Under the pieces are notes generated by a model that ran no database searches, had not been told where the DNA came from, and worked only from the letters and a program-made list of their open reading frames with translations. Below, piece after piece: positions 1-9,255 of a stretch of DNA of 64,000 bases. Source of the stretch: Streptomyces sp. NBC_00513. GTDB lineage: Bacteria > Actinomycetota > Actinomycetes > Streptomycetales > Streptomycetaceae. A program made the position numbers and the translations under genes. Every line of letters begins with the position of its first letter. The first letter of the stretch is position 1. The stretch is from assembly GCF_041431415.1 (NCBI RefSeq), contig NZ_CP107845.1:7936001-8000000 (forward strand), given 5' to 3'.

Positions 1-47
1 ACACGTGATGCCTCCTGTCCGGAGGGCGGAGCCTCGGATCAGACGGA

Positions 48-137
48 TCAGAACCTCTCGGGCCTGATCAAAGCGGCCACGAGATAGCCGAGCAGGGCGA
101 GGGCGACGATGAGCCCGACCACGTTCTCCGCGTCCAT
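48..137 (-). CDS. kdpF: KdpF, small subunit of the Kdp potassium pump
   Basis: This 29-residue single-span protein starts MDAENVVGLIVALALL and ends ALIRPERF, matching the KdpF consensus in length and in its N- and C-terminal motifs. KdpF stabilises the KdpABC potassium-importing ATPase in the membrane. The longer frame through the same stop would start far upstream in the divergent promoter region, so I chose the ATG at 137. An AGGAGG followed by a GTG at position 4 of the minus strand suggests that kdpA begins in the last bases of the window and continues off the left edge. The operon would then read kdpF-kdpA leftward. Confidence is high for identity and moderate for the kdpA start. Confidence 0.88.
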   Translation of the reverse strand: MDAENVVGLIVALALLGYLVAALIRPERF

Positions 138-380
138 CCGCTGCTTCTCCTTCGACGTGTGCGCTCGGGCTGCGTCGCCCACATCCAGCGTGCCCCCGGA
201 CTCGGGGGCTGCCACGCACCCTGGCGGGCTCTTGACGCACCTCATACGACATTCCCGTCCCGGCGTCAGGAGTGCGTGAAGAGTGGGCCGGTGGGCGTAT
301 GGATCGCGCCAAGCACCCTGGTCATCCGGCCAGGGCATCCGGACGCTGTCCTCACTTTGTCCAACGGAGGAACAGCGAAG
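138..380. promoter_or_regulatory. Divergent promoter region between kdpF and the KimA-like gene
   Basis: This 243-bp divergent intergenic region carries an imperfect inverted repeat: CTCTTGACGCAC at 229-240 and GTGCGTGAAGAG at 272-283, with 11 of 12 positions pairing across a 31-nt spacer. It is a candidate operator or leader element shared by two potassium-related transcription units. I cannot assign it to KdpE or to a c-di-AMP riboswitch by eye. Confidence 0.45.
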
Positions 381-2282
381 ATGGCACTACACATGGGAAA
401 GTCGGCCACGGCAGGGACCCCGAGCACGGAGGAACCTCCTGATACCGGCGTCACGGTGCCCGCCGCGGGGGACCGGCACCGGCTGACCGCCCTCCAGGGC
501 CTGGCCGCGCTGTCGCTCGACGCGATGGCCTCCGTCGCCTACGGGCCCGAGTCGATCGTGCTTGTCCTGGCGGCTGCTGGGGCCTACGGCCTCGGATTCA
601 CTCTCCCCGTCACCCTGGTGATCGCGGCGCTGCTGGCGGTGCTGGTGGCCTCGTACCGGCAGGTGATCGCGGCGTTCCCGGACGGCGGCGGCTCGTACGC
701 CGTCGCCAAGAAGCACCTGGGCCGCCGTACGAGCCTGGTGGCCGCGGCCTCGCTGATCCTCGACTACGTCCTGAACGTGGCCGTCTCCGTCACCGCCGGC
801 GTCGCCGCGCTGACCTCGGCCTTCCCCGAGCTGTACGGCGAGCGGGTGTGGATCTGCCTCGGAGTCCTGGTCCTGGTCACGGCGGTGAACCTGCGGGGTG
901 TCGTCGACTCCGCCAAGGCCTTCCTAGTCCCGACGGCCGTCTTCGTCGGGTCGATCCTGACCATGGTCGCGGTCGGCCTCTTCCGCGAGGGTCCGGTGAG
1001 CACCGCCTCGGCCGCCGGGCACGCCTCCGTCCTGGGGGAGGGCGCCACTACGGTTGGCGCGCTGTTGCTGCTGAAGGCCTTCGCGGCCGGTTGCTCCGCC
1101 CTGACCGGTGTCGAGGCCGTTGCCAACGCCGTACCGTCGTTCCGCACCCCGGCCGCCCGGCGAGCCCAGCGCACCGAGGTCGCCCTCGGCGCCCTCCTCG
1201 GCATCATGCTGATCGGGCTGTCGGTGCTGATCGGCCGTTTCCACCTCCAGCCGGTCGAGGGCGTGACCGTTCTCGCCCAGCTCGCGGACGCCTCGTTCGG
1301 GCACAACGCGGCCTTCTACGTGGTCCAGTTCGCCACCATGGTGCTGCTGGCCCTCGCCGCGAACACCTCCTTCGGAGGTCTTCCGGTGCTCATGAGCCTG
1401 CTCGCGCGCGACAACCACCTGCCGCACGTCTTCGCCCTCAAGGCGGACCGCCAAGTGCACCGCCACGGAGTGGCCTGGCTGGCGCTCGTGTCAGCCGCCC
1501 TGCTCGTGTTCTCCGGCGGCGACACCAACACCCTCGTCCCGCTCTTCGCCATCGGCGTCTTCGTCGGCTTCACGATCTGCCAGGTCGGCATGGTCCGGCA
1601 CTGGCACGGCGAGCGCCCCAAGGGCTGGCAGGCGAAGGCCGTCCTCAACGGCTTCGGCGCCCTGCTCACCGGCGTCGCGGCGGTCGTCGTGACCGCCACC
1701 AAGTTCACCGAGGGCGCCTGGCTGATCGTCCTCGCCCTGCCGCTGCTCGTCCTCGGCTTCGGACGCGTCCGCCGTGCGTACGCGCAGATCGGCGAACGCC
1801 TGGAACTCGGCCGCATCCCGCAGGCGCCACACAGTTCCCGCTCCCTGGTCGTCGTACCCGTCTCCGGGCTCTCCCGGCTCACCTGCCAGGCGCTCACCGC
1901 CGCCCGCTCGCTCGGCGACGAAGTCCGTGCCGTGACCATCACGCACACCGCTCCGGAGGACCGGCAGGCAGCCGAAGCGCTGCGCCGGGACTGGGAGTTG
2001 TGGAAGCCCGGAGTCGAGCTGACCGAGATCACCTCGCAGAGCCGTTCACTCGGCCGACCCGTGTCGGCCTATGTGCGCGAGCTGGCACGGACACACCCGG
2101 ACGCTCAGGTGACCGTACTCATCCCGGAGACCGAACCCGCCCGCCTCTGGCAGCGGATGCTCCAGAACCAGCGCGGCTCCGTCGTCGCCCACGCCGTACG
2201 CCGCGACACCGACGCCGTCATCTGCCGGCTGCGCTTCCGCATCACCGACGACGCACGCCGACCTGCGTTGACGCGCCCTTGA
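381..2282 (+). CDS. KimA-like APC-superfamily transporter, probable potassium importer
   Basis: A 633-residue membrane protein with about 12 hydrophobic segments followed by a cytosolic C-terminal domain from roughly residue 480. Landmarks are LSLDAMASVAYGPE near the start of TM1, FPDGGGSYAVAKKHLG, and SALTGVEAVANAVPSF in the core. These resemble Bacillus KimA (YdaO), a high-affinity potassium:proton symporter, more than typical amino-acid permeases. The ATG at 381 is chosen because GGAGG lies about 10 nt upstream; the reading frame extends further 5' but without a ribosome site. Its position divergent from kdpF supports a role in potassium homeostasis. Annotation pipelines would probably call it an APC permease, and the substrate is inferred from resemblance only. 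Confidence 0.8.
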   Translation: MALHMGKSATAGTPSTEEPPDTGVTVPAAGDRHRLTALQGLAALSLDAMASVAYGPESIVLVLAAAGAYGLGFTLPVTLVIAALLAVLVASYRQVIAAFPDGGGSYAVAKKHLGRRTSLVAAASLILDYVLNVAVSVTAGVAALTSAFPELYGERVWICLGVLVLVTAVNLRGVVDSAKAFLVPTAVFVGSILTMVAVGLFREGPVSTASAAGHASVLGEGATTVGALLLLKAFAAGCSALTGVEAVANAVPSFRTPAARRAQRTEVALGALLGIMLIGLSVLIGRFHLQPVEGVTVLAQLADASFGHNAAFYVVQFATMVLLALAANTSFGGLPVLMSLLARDNHLPHVFALKADRQVHRHGVAWLALVSAALLVFSGGDTNTLVPLFAIGVFVGFTICQVGMVRHWHGERPKGWQAKAVLNGFGALLTGVAAVVVTATKFTEGAWLIVLALPLLVLGFGRVRRAYAQIGERLELGRIPQAPHSSRSLVVVPVSGLSRLTCQALTAARSLGDEVRAVTITHTAPEDRQAAEALRRDWELWKPGVELTEITSQSRSLGRPVSAYVRELARTHPDAQVTVLIPETEPARLWQRMLQNQRGSVVAHAVRRDTDAVICRLRFRITDDARRPALTRP

Positions 2283-2363
2283 CGGCGACCTGACGCGCCT
2301 CGTGCGCCGCCGTCAAGAAGGTGCCAATTCCAATTCCCTTGCCTGGACGGGGGATTGCCCATG

Positions 2364-2388
2364 AACGGGCAGTAGTTTCCTGCCCGTT
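2364..2388 (+). terminator. Intrinsic terminator-like hairpin after the KimA-like gene
   Basis: AACGGGCAG (2364-2372) pairs perfectly with CTGCCCGTT (2380-2388) around a 7-nt loop. It lies 82 bp past the stop codon. No T-run follows, as is usual in Streptomyces. I see nothing else in the roughly 300 bp between the gene and the kdpB remnant. Confidence 0.6.
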
Positions 2389-2579
2389 GCGCCGCCGGGG
2401 ACCTCGATCACTCACATGACGGCCGAGGGGGTCCATGCGAGACAGTCCCCGGCGGCGACACACCTCTTCCGCACCCCGTTGATCTCGTCAGAAGGTCGCT
2501 CCATGCCTCCCGCCGCCGCGCAGCACGTTCCCCCGGGTCTCGGTACACCTCCGCGGACTCCGGTCAATCGTCCGTCCCG

Positions 2580-3557
2580 GACCTCAGCAACCCGCGCTTC
2601 ACCGAGTTCAGCGCCCGTACCCGGATGAGCGGGGTCAACCTGAGCTGGGACAACGGCGCCGGCTGCGCCATCCGCAAGGGCGCGGTGACGCAGGTCTGCG
2701 ACTGGGTGGTGGCCCGCGGCGGCACCGTACCGGCGGAGGCCGCCGCGTGGTCGGCGGCCGTCTCCGAATCCGGCGGCACCCCGCTGCTGGTCGCGGTCCA
2801 CGACTGGGACGGCCCGCGCGTCCTCGGCATCATCCACCTGAAGGACGTCGTCAAGGACGGCATCCGGGAGCGCTTCGCGGAACTCCGGGCCATGGGGATC
2901 CGTACGGTCATGGTCACCGGCGACAACGAGCTGACGGCCCGCGCCATCGCCGCCGAGGCGGGCGTCGACGAGTACCTCGCCGAGGCCACCCCCGAGGACA
3001 AACTGGCCCTCATCAAGCGGGAACAGGCGGGCGGCAAGCTCGTCGCCATGACGGGCGACGGCACCAACGACGCCCCGGCCCTCGCCCAGGCCGATGTCGG
3101 TGTCGCGATGACCACGGGCACCTCGGCCGCCAAGGAGGCCCGGAACATGGTGGACCTCGACTCCAACCCCACCAAGCTCATCGAGATCGTGGAGATCGGC
3201 AAGCAACTCCTCATCACCCAAGGCGCCCTGACCACCTTCTCGATCACGAACGACGTCGCGAAGTACTTCGCCATCATCCCGGCCATGTTCACCGCGGCCT
3301 ACCCCGGCCTGGAGGCCCTCAACATCAGGGGCCTGAGCAGCCCGACCTCCGCGATCACCTCGGCGATCATCTTCAACGCCCTGATCATCCTCGCCCTGAT
3401 CCCGCTCGCCCTGCGCGGGGTCCGCTACCGGCCGGCCTCGGCGCACGACCTGCTGCGCCGCAACCTCGGCGTCTACGGCCTGGGCGGCCTGGTGCTGCCG
3501 TTCGTCGGCATCAAGCTCATCGATCTGGTGGTGTCCACCGTCCCCGGCCTCGGCTGA
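2580..3557 (+). pseudogene. 5'-truncated kdpB remnant (C-terminal half of the potassium-pump ATPase)
   Basis: The open frame gives 310 residues from an internal ATG at 2625. Homology to KdpB extends about 15 codons further upstream ([16 protein letters not shown]). Present are the rest of the nucleotide-binding domain, the hinge motif [12 protein letters not shown], the segment [19 protein letters not shown] and the C-terminal membrane helices. The N-terminal membrane region and the phosphorylated aspartate motif DKTGT, roughly the first 400 residues, are missing, so it cannot work as a P-type ATPase. It lies between two transporter genes on the opposite strand from the kdp operon at the left edge. 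It is either a duplicate that decayed or a rearrangement scar. Confidence 0.85.
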
Positions 3558-3704
3558 TCGGCCCTCCGCCAGTCCGCTGGTTCGTCCGCGTTAAGGACGC
3601 GTCAGTATTGCCTCACTCCCGTGCAAAAAGGATCTCGCTGCGTACGCTGGCCCAGCCGTCGACGCCCATGGCTGATTCTTTGCCGTACGACAGGAGTACC
3701 CACG

Positions 3705-5642
3705 ATGGCCACCCCGGCCCGCTCCTCGCGCCTGCGCGCGTGGATGCTGGAAGGCTTGACCGCCGAGAACAGTTCGCCCGCCGCCAAGGAGGCCGCGGCC
3801 CAGCCCCATGGCCGGCCCTGGTGGCGGGTCATGTGCCTGACGGGTCTCGACTACTTCTCCACCCTCGGCTACCAGCCCGGCATCGCGTTCCTCGCGGCCA
3901 GGCTGCTGTCGCCGCTGGCGACCATCGTGCTCGTGCTGCTCACCCTGTTCGGCGCGCTGCCCGTCTACCGGCGGGTGGCCGAGGAGAGCCCGCACGGCGA
4001 GGGCTCCATCGCCATGCTGGAGCGGCTGCTGACGTTCTGGAAGGGGAAGCTGTTCGTCCTGACCCTCCTCGGGTTCGCCGCGACCGACTTCCTCATCACC
4101 ATCACCCTCTCCGCCGCCGACGCCACCGCGCACCTGGTGGAGAACCCGCACCTCACCAGCACCCTGCACGGCCACGAGGTACTGATCACCCTGATCATGA
4201 TCGCGCTCCTGGGTGCGGTGTTCCTCAAGGGGTTCAGTGAGGCCATCGGCGTGGCGGTGGTCCTGGTCTTCACGTATCTCGGCCTGAACGTGGTCGTGGT
4301 GGCGGTCGGGCTGTGGCACGTGTTCACCGCACCGCAGGTCATCACGGACTGGACGACCGCGCTGACCACCGAGCACGGCAATCCGTTCATGATGATCGCC
4401 ATCGCGCTCGTCGTGTTCCCGAAGCTCGCGCTGGGCCTGTCCGGGTTCGAGACGGGCGTGGCGGTCATGCCGCACGTCAAGGGCGACCCCGACGACGCGG
4501 CTGCGAAGCCCGCCGGCCGGATCCGCGGTGCGAAGAAGCTGCTGACCACGGCTGCCGTCATCATGAGCATCTTCCTGATCTGCTCCAGCCTCATCACCAC
4601 CCTGCTGATCCCGGCCGCCCAGTTCCAGCCGGGCGGCGAGGCCAACGGCCGCGCGCTCGCCTACCTGGCGCACGAGTACCTGGGCTCCGCCTTCGGCACG
4701 GTCTACGACATCTCCACGATCCTCATCCTGTGGTTCGCCGGCTCCTCCGCCATGGCGGGCCTGCTCAACCTGATGCCGCGCTACCTGCCCCGCTACGGCA
4801 TGGCCCCGCACTGGGCCCGCGCCCTGCGCCCCATGGTCATCGTGTTCACCCTCGTCGCGTTCCTCGTCACCTGGATCTTCGACGCCGACGTCGACGCCCA
4901 GGGCGGCGCGTACGCCACCGGTGTTCTCGTCCTGATCACCTCGGCGGCGGTCGCCGTGACCATCGCCGCCCGGCGGGCGGGGGAGCGCGGCTGGACGATC
5001 GGATTCGGCATCATCTCGGTGGTCTTCATCTACACGACCGCGGTCAACATCGTCGAACGCCCCGACGGCGTGAAGATCGGCGCCTGCTTCATCGCCGGCA
5101 TCATGGCCCTCTCCCTCCTCTCCCGTCTCGCCCGCGTCTTCGAGCTGCGCGTCACGCACGTGGAGTTCGACGACATGGCCCAGCGGTTCATCCGCGACAC
5201 CGCCAACCGCACGATCCGTTTCATCGCGAACGAGCCCGACAACCGGGACCGCGAGGAGTACCGGCAGAAGAAGGAACAGATCCGCGCGGACAACGACATC
5301 CCCGCCGGGGACGACGTGATGTTCGTGGAGGTCACCGTCCTGGACGCCTCCGAGTTCGAATCCGGCATGCGCGTACGCGGCGAAGTGCTCCACGACCGCT
5401 ACCGCGTCCTGACCCTGGAGAGTTCCAGCATCCCCAACGCATTGGCCGCCCTCCTCCTCCACGTACGTGATGCGACCGGCCAGCGGCCGCACATCTACTT
5501 CGAGTGGACCGAGGGCAACCCGTTCGCCAACTTCTTCCGCTTTTTCCTGTTCGGCCAGGGCGAGGTCGCGCCAGTCACCCGCGAGGTCATCCGCGAGGCC
5601 GAACCAGACCGCTCCCGCCGCCCGCACGTTCACGCCGGCTGA
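3705..5642 (+). CDS. APC-superfamily permease with cytosolic C-terminal domain
   Basis: A 645-residue protein with about 12 transmembrane segments and a soluble C-terminal region after about residue 480. The first helix contains [24 protein letters not shown] and the core has [20 protein letters not shown]. It belongs to the APC or KUP-like transporter group and is distantly similar to the gene at 381-2282. The start at 3705 follows CAGGAG; a longer frame from 3621 lacks a ribosome site. A potassium or amino-acid substrate is possible and cannot be decided from the sequence. A strong hairpin follows its stop codon. Confidence 0.75.
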   Translation: MATPARSSRLRAWMLEGLTAENSSPAAKEAAAQPHGRPWWRVMCLTGLDYFSTLGYQPGIAFLAARLLSPLATIVLVLLTLFGALPVYRRVAEESPHGEGSIAMLERLLTFWKGKLFVLTLLGFAATDFLITITLSAADATAHLVENPHLTSTLHGHEVLITLIMIALLGAVFLKGFSEAIGVAVVLVFTYLGLNVVVVAVGLWHVFTAPQVITDWTTALTTEHGNPFMMIAIALVVFPKLALGLSGFETGVAVMPHVKGDPDDAAAKPAGRIRGAKKLLTTAAVIMSIFLICSSLITTLLIPAAQFQPGGEANGRALAYLAHEYLGSAFGTVYDISTILILWFAGSSAMAGLLNLMPRYLPRYGMAPHWARALRPMVIVFTLVAFLVTWIFDADVDAQGGAYATGVLVLITSAAVAVTIAARRAGERGWTIGFGIISVVFIYTTAVNIVERPDGVKIGACFIAGIMALSLLSRLARVFELRVTHVEFDDMAQRFIRDTANRTIRFIANEPDNRDREEYRQKKEQIRADNDIPAGDDVMFVEVTVLDASEFESGMRVRGEVLHDRYRVLTLESSSIPNALAALLLHVRDATGQRPHIYFEWTEGNPFANFFRFFLFGQGEVAPVTREVIREAEPDRSRRPHVHAG

Positions 5643-5676
5643 CCCTGGATCCCGCGTCAAGATGCCGACAGGAATC

Positions 5677-5710
5677 GCGCCGGCCCCTCGCCAAGGCGAG
5701 GGGCCGGCGC
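5677..5710 (+). terminator. Perfect 16-bp stem terminator
   Basis: Sixteen bases at 5677-5692 pair perfectly with 5695-5710, leaving a 2-nt AA centre. It lies 34 bp beyond the stop of the APC permease and 12 bp before the small ORF at 5723. Confidence 0.8.
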
Positions 5711-5722
5711 GATGCTCATGAT

Positions 5723-5896
5723 GTGACCATCGACTGGCTTCCCGACCGAGGTATCCGCCGGGCGATTCTCGCCCTCGGCGCGGCGGGCCTGACCGTCATC
5801 GCCACCGGGGCCCTCCTTGAGGCCCTCTGGCTGCTCGGCCTCGGTGTCTGGGCGGTGATCGCCGCGATGATGATCGAGCTTGTCTACCGACCCTAG
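5723..5896 (+). CDS. Small two-helix membrane protein
   Basis: A GTG-initiated 57-residue ORF reading MTIDWLPDRGIRRAILALGA and ending MMIELVYRP. Two hydrophobic stretches (about residues 14-30 and 33-50) separated by a short turn suggest a helical hairpin in the membrane. There is no clear ribosome site because the 16-bp terminator stem lies directly upstream, so expression may be leaderless or low. I do not recognise the family. Coding is supported only by the hydrophobic pattern and the charged ends. Confidence 0.4.
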   Translation: MTIDWLPDRGIRRAILALGAAGLTVIATGALLEALWLLGLGVWAVIAAMMIELVYRP

Positions 5897-5968
5897 AGAC
5901 CGATGCCCCGGTCGTGGTGCTCCTCAGCCGTTCTGCGCCGTACGAGAGGCTCGACGTGATCGCCCCGG

Positions 5969-6760
5969 CTACTTCGGGTCGCGGTTGAACTGGCGCGTCG
6001 ACCAGCGGTAGCCGAGCGCGATCAGGCCGAGGCACCAAGTGATCGCGAGCCATCCGTTGTTGCCGATCTCGGTGCCGAGGAGGAGGCCGCGCAGGGTCTC
6101 GATGGCGGGGGTGAAGGGCTGGTACTCGGCGATCGGCTGGAACCAGCCGGGCATGGTGTCGGCCGGGATGAAGGCACTGGAGATGAGGGGGAGGAGGATC
6201 AGCGGCATGGCCATGTTGCCGGCGGCCTCGGGGTTCGGGCTGGCCAGCCCCATGCCGACCGCGATCCAGGTCAGCGCCAGGGCGAAGAGCACGATGAGCC
6301 CGAAGGCCGCCAGCCACTCCAGGACGGTCGCGTCAGTGGTGCGGAAGCCGATGGCCACGCCGACGGCGCCGACGAGGACCACGCTCATGACGGACTGCAG
6401 CACGCTGCCGACGACGTGCCCGATGAGTACCGACGGGCGGTAGACCGCCATCGTGCGGAAGCGCGCGATGAGGCCCTCGGCCATATCCATGGAGACGTAC
6501 ACCGCGGCCCCGATCACGGTGCTGCCGATGGTCATCAGCAGCAAGCCCGGGACGATGTAGGCGATGTAGTCGGAGCGGTCGGCGCCGCCGCCACCGATGC
6601 CCGCGCTCATGACGTCGCCGAAGATGTAGACGAAGAGCAGCAGCATCATGATCGGCGTGAGCAGCAGGTTCAGGGTCCCTGACGGGTAGCGCCGCGCGTG
6701 CAGCAGGTTGCGGCGCAGCATCGTGTTGGAGTCGCCTACAGCGAGAGAGAGGGCGCTCAT
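5969..6760 (-). CDS. ABC-2 type exporter permease, DrrB-like
   Basis: A 263-residue protein with six predicted membrane segments and ABC-2 permease motifs (RRNLLHARRYPSGTLNLLLTPIMM near the N-terminus, MAVYRPSVLIGHVV and LILLPLISSAFIPADTMPGWFQPIAEYQPFTP). It forms the membrane half of a daunorubicin-resistance-type drug or lipid exporter. Its ATG overlaps the stop of the ATPase gene by 4 nt, so the two are translationally coupled. Exported substrate unknown. Confidence 0.88.
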   Translation of the reverse strand: MSALSLAVGDSNTMLRRNLLHARRYPSGTLNLLLTPIMMLLLFVYIFGDVMSAGIGGGGADRSDYIAYIVPGLLLMTIGSTVIGAAVYVSMDMAEGLIARFRTMAVYRPSVLIGHVVGSVLQSVMSVVLVGAVGVAIGFRTTDATVLEWLAAFGLIVLFALALTWIAVGMGLASPNPEAAGNMAMPLILLPLISSAFIPADTMPGWFQPIAEYQPFTPAIETLRGLLLGTEIGNNGWLAITWCLGLIALGYRWSTRQFNRDPK

Positions 6761-7758
6761 CGGGTTGTCTCCTTGGACTGGTTGGGGGCGTTGGCCGGGC
6801 TGGTCAGGGCGAAGAAGACGTCGTCGAGGTCGGGGGTGTGGATGGTCAGTTCGTCCGCCTCGATGCCGGCGGAGTCGAGCCGGTCGAGAAGGGAGCGCAG
6901 TTCGCGCTGACTGCCGTCGCTGGGGATGGACAGCGACAGTGCCTCGTCGTCCCGGGTGACCTCGCGCAGGGCCTCAGAGGCGGACTGGTACGCGACCGGG
7001 TCGGTGAAGCGGAGCCGGACGTGCCCGCCCGGGATGAGCCGCTTGAGCTCTTCGGCCGTGCCCTCGGCGGCGATCTTTCCGTCGTTCAACACGGCGATGC
7101 GGTCGGCCAGTTCGTCGGCCTCCTCCAGGTACTGGGTGGTGAGGAGGACGGTCACGCCGTTGGAGACGAGGCCGCGGATGATGCCCCACATGTTGTGGCG
7201 GGAGCGCGGGTCGAGCCCTGTCGTCGGCTCATCGAGGAAGATGATCCGCGGGCCGCCGACCAGCGTCATCGCGAGGTCGAGGCGGCGCTTCATGCCGCCG
7301 GAGTAGGTGGAGGCGGGCTTCTTGGCGGCTTCCGTCAGGCCGAAGCGCTCCAGCAGTTCAGTGGCGACCCGCCGCCCCTCGCGCTTGGGCAGGTGGTGCA
7401 GGTCCGCCATGAGGAGCATGTTCTCCTCGCCGGTGATCAGGCCGTCGACGGCGGAGAACTGCCCGGTGACACCGATCGCGGCACGTACCGCCTGCGGGTC
7501 GGCGGCCAGGTCGTGCCCGCCTACGTGCAGCTCGCCGGCGTCGGCGGTGATGAGCGTGGAAAGGATCTTCACGGCGGTGGTCTTGCCGGCGCCGTTCGGT
7601 CCGAGCAGCGCGAACACTGATCCGGCAGGGATGTGCAGATCGATACCGTCGAGGACGAGCTTCTCGCCGTAGGACTTGCGTAGACCGACGGCGGAGACAG
7701 CGGTCGGCGACGGGCGACCGTCCACCCGCTTGGATGTGGGCATGACAAATGAAGTCAT
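6757..7758 (-). CDS. ABC exporter ATPase, DrrA-like
   Basis: A 333-residue ATPase with Walker A GPNGAGKTTA, signature YSGGMKRRLDLAMTLV, Walker B IIFLDEPTTGLDPRSR and a C-terminal extension typical of DrrA-type drug-export ATPases. The start at 7758 is preceded by AAGGGAAG about 8 nt upstream. It pairs with the permease at 5969-6760 to form an exporter at the cytoplasmic membrane. The nearby PadR operon, transcribed toward it, may share its regulator. Confidence 0.9.
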   Translation of the reverse strand: MTSFVMPTSKRVDGRPSPTAVSAVGLRKSYGEKLVLDGIDLHIPAGSVFALLGPNGAGKTTAVKILSTLITADAGELHVGGHDLAADPQAVRAAIGVTGQFSAVDGLITGEENMLLMADLHHLPKREGRRVATELLERFGLTEAAKKPASTYSGGMKRRLDLAMTLVGGPRIIFLDEPTTGLDPRSRHNMWGIIRGLVSNGVTVLLTTQYLEEADELADRIAVLNDGKIAAEGTAEELKRLIPGGHVRLRFTDPVAYQSASEALREVTRDDEALSLSIPSDGSQRELRSLLDRLDSAGIEADELTIHTPDLDDVFFALTSPANAPNQSKETTR

Positions 7759-8075
7759 GGTGACTTCCCTTTCGAAGGCAGGAGGCGCAGGGGATGCTGT
7801 TTCGGAACTCGGCTCAAGCGAACGTCTGTGACGGCGCGTCAGTCATGCCGCATCGTCTTGGGGAGGGTGTCGATCGCGCTGCCGCGCAGACCTGCCCGTC
7901 GACGGTGCCGCCCGCGTTGGCGGGGCCGAGTCGGGCCTCGCCGGGGCTGCTCGGCCACCTCGGTGGGCAGGATCCGCGGCGACCTCTGGTGGTCGGTCGG
8001 AACGCCTTTGTCCGCGCCGCGCCGAAGCGATGAGCCGCGCGTGCGCGCTATGCCCACTGACGTGAGCGGTTGAGG
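7759..8075. other. Intergenic region without a recognised gene
   Basis: 317 bp between the DUF1048 gene and the ABC ATPase. Short frames exist on both strands, but none has a plausible start or product. Read-through from the PadR operon into the exporter genes is possible because no strong hairpin is visible. Confidence 0.4.
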
Positions 8076-8402
8076 CTACTTCCCGGTCGTGCCGGGTTTC
8101 CTGTCTAGGGATTCCTGGTAGGCGTCCGCATACGTGGGGGAGTCCTTGATCAGGTCGTCACAGAACGCCGCGACGTCGCTGCCGATGAGTTGCAGGACGC
8201 CCTTGCCCGACGAGGCGCCCTCCTCGAAGAAGTCGACGATCCCGGGGAGCAGGGGGCCGTCGGACAGGTCGACGGGTCCGACCTTGAACAGGTACTTCTG
8301 CATCTCCTTGTAGACGATCTGGTAGTCCGGTGGAAGGGCCTTGACCCGAGCCGTGTGCGCCCGCCACTGCTTCTTGCCCTCGATGATGTCCTGGATGCCC
8401 AT
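8076..8402 (-). CDS. DUF1048 family protein (second copy)
   Basis: A 108-residue soluble protein starting MGIQDIIEGKKQWRAH, with the acidic segment LLPGIVDFFEEGASSGKGVLQLIGSDVAAFCDDLI. It is similar to the neighbour at 8404-8760 and to the DUF1048 family, which commonly accompanies PadR regulators. One base separates its start from the stop of the preceding gene. The biochemical role of the family is not known to me. Confidence 0.8.
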   Translation of the reverse strand: MGIQDIIEGKKQWRAHTARVKALPPDYQIVYKEMQKYLFKVGPVDLSDGPLLPGIVDFFEEGASSGKGVLQLIGSDVAAFCDDLIKDSPTYADAYQESLDRKPGTTGK

Positions 8403-8403
8403 G

Positions 8404-8760
8404 TCAGCCTCCCAGCCTGCTCAGTTTCCTGGCGACGTTCCTGTTCAACTGCTCGCGCCAGCGGTCGCGATAGGTTCGGGCCCCTTCGCCGCCGGCCAGG
8501 GCCGTGCAGAAGCCCCGGATGTCGTCGCCGAGCACCTCGTGGACGCTCTGCCCGTCCGTCGCTGTTTCTTCGAGGAGTCCCAGGGCTGCGTCGAGGATCG
8601 GCATCAGGTTGCGGCCGGTGAAGTCCCCGTGGGGGAGGAGGTCGACCTTGATCTGTTCCCACGCCTCCCGGTAGTCGCCCGGCAGGGCGGCGGCCCGGGC
8701 CTCGAACGCCTTCCATTCCCTGGTGAGATCGCTGCCTGTGATGGTCTCCCAGAAGTTCAT
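8404..8760 (-). CDS. DUF1048 family protein (first copy)
   Basis: 118 residues starting MNFWETITGSDLTREWKAF. The alignable core (REWKAFEARAAALPGDYREAWEQIK, then VLGDDIRGFCTAL) matches the second copy, so the pair probably arose by tandem duplication. The ATG at 8760 overlaps the padR stop by 4 nt, which marks this start over longer upstream frames. Confidence 0.82.
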   Translation of the reverse strand: MNFWETITGSDLTREWKAFEARAAALPGDYREAWEQIKVDLLPHGDFTGRNLMPILDAALGLLEETATDGQSVHEVLGDDIRGFCTALAGGEGARTYRDRWREQLNRNVARKLSRLGG

Positions 8761-9083
8761 CGCCCGTCCTCCTTGAGCTTGTCGATGCGTGATGAGACGT
8801 ACCGCCATTTCGCCCAGAACCTTGCGAGCTCCTCGCGGCCCGCGTCGTTGAGCGCGTAGAACTTGCGCGGGGGGCCGACCCCAGATGGCCGCTTCGTCAC
8901 CTGGACGAGTCCGTTCCTCTCCAGCCGCAGCAAGATGGTGTACACCGTCCCCTCGATGACGTCGGTGAAGCCCAGCTCGTTCAGCTGACGGGTGATGGCG
9001 TACCCATAGGTTTCCTCGCTGCCGATGATCTCGAGTACGCACCCTTCGAGCGTGCCCTTCAGCATCTCCGTCAGGTCGTCCAT
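8757..9083 (-). CDS. PadR family transcriptional regulator
   Basis: A 108-residue winged-helix protein (MLKGTLEGCVLEIIGSEETYGYAITRQLNELG, then EGTVYTILLRLERNGLV and GPPRKFYALNDAGREEL), a canonical small PadR-s1 regulator. It is first in an operon with two DUF1048 genes and is followed by a DrrAB-like exporter on the same strand. PadR proteins commonly repress such exporters and respond to lipophilic drugs. The promoter region upstream carries several dyads. Confidence 0.92.
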   Translation of the reverse strand: MDDLTEMLKGTLEGCVLEIIGSEETYGYAITRQLNELGFTDVIEGTVYTILLRLERNGLVQVTKRPSGVGPPRKFYALNDAGREELARFWAKWRYVSSRIDKLKEDGR

Positions 9084-9099
9084 CTCAAGCCTTCCTCCT

Positions 9100-9149
9100 C
9101 GGTGTCACCGGTACTGCGTAGTACCGAGTACAGCTATACGGTATCACCG
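9100..9149. promoter_or_regulatory. Cluster of dyad operators upstream of padR
   Basis: CGGTGTCACCG at 9100-9110 is a perfect dyad. GGTACTGCGTAGTACC at 9110-9125 is a perfect 6+6 inverted repeat with a 4-nt centre. CGGTATCACCG follows at 9139-9149. The spacing immediately upstream of padR fits autoregulation by PadR. Confidence 0.65.
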
Positions 9150-9255
9150 AGTAGTGGAGGGTGCCAGCGATCGGCCAGTCGCGTTCACGGGGTGCCCGGG
9201 GCGCAGCCGACTGCGTCGGGATGCGCGCCGCGCAGGTCGCTCCAGGGTGCTCACG

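Noticed and set aside
3591..5660. 689-codon open frame on the minus strand opposite the APC permease
   Set aside because: It mirrors the real gene in a GC-rich genome, lacks a ribosome site and domains, and is low-complexity His/Asp/Gly-rich sequence.
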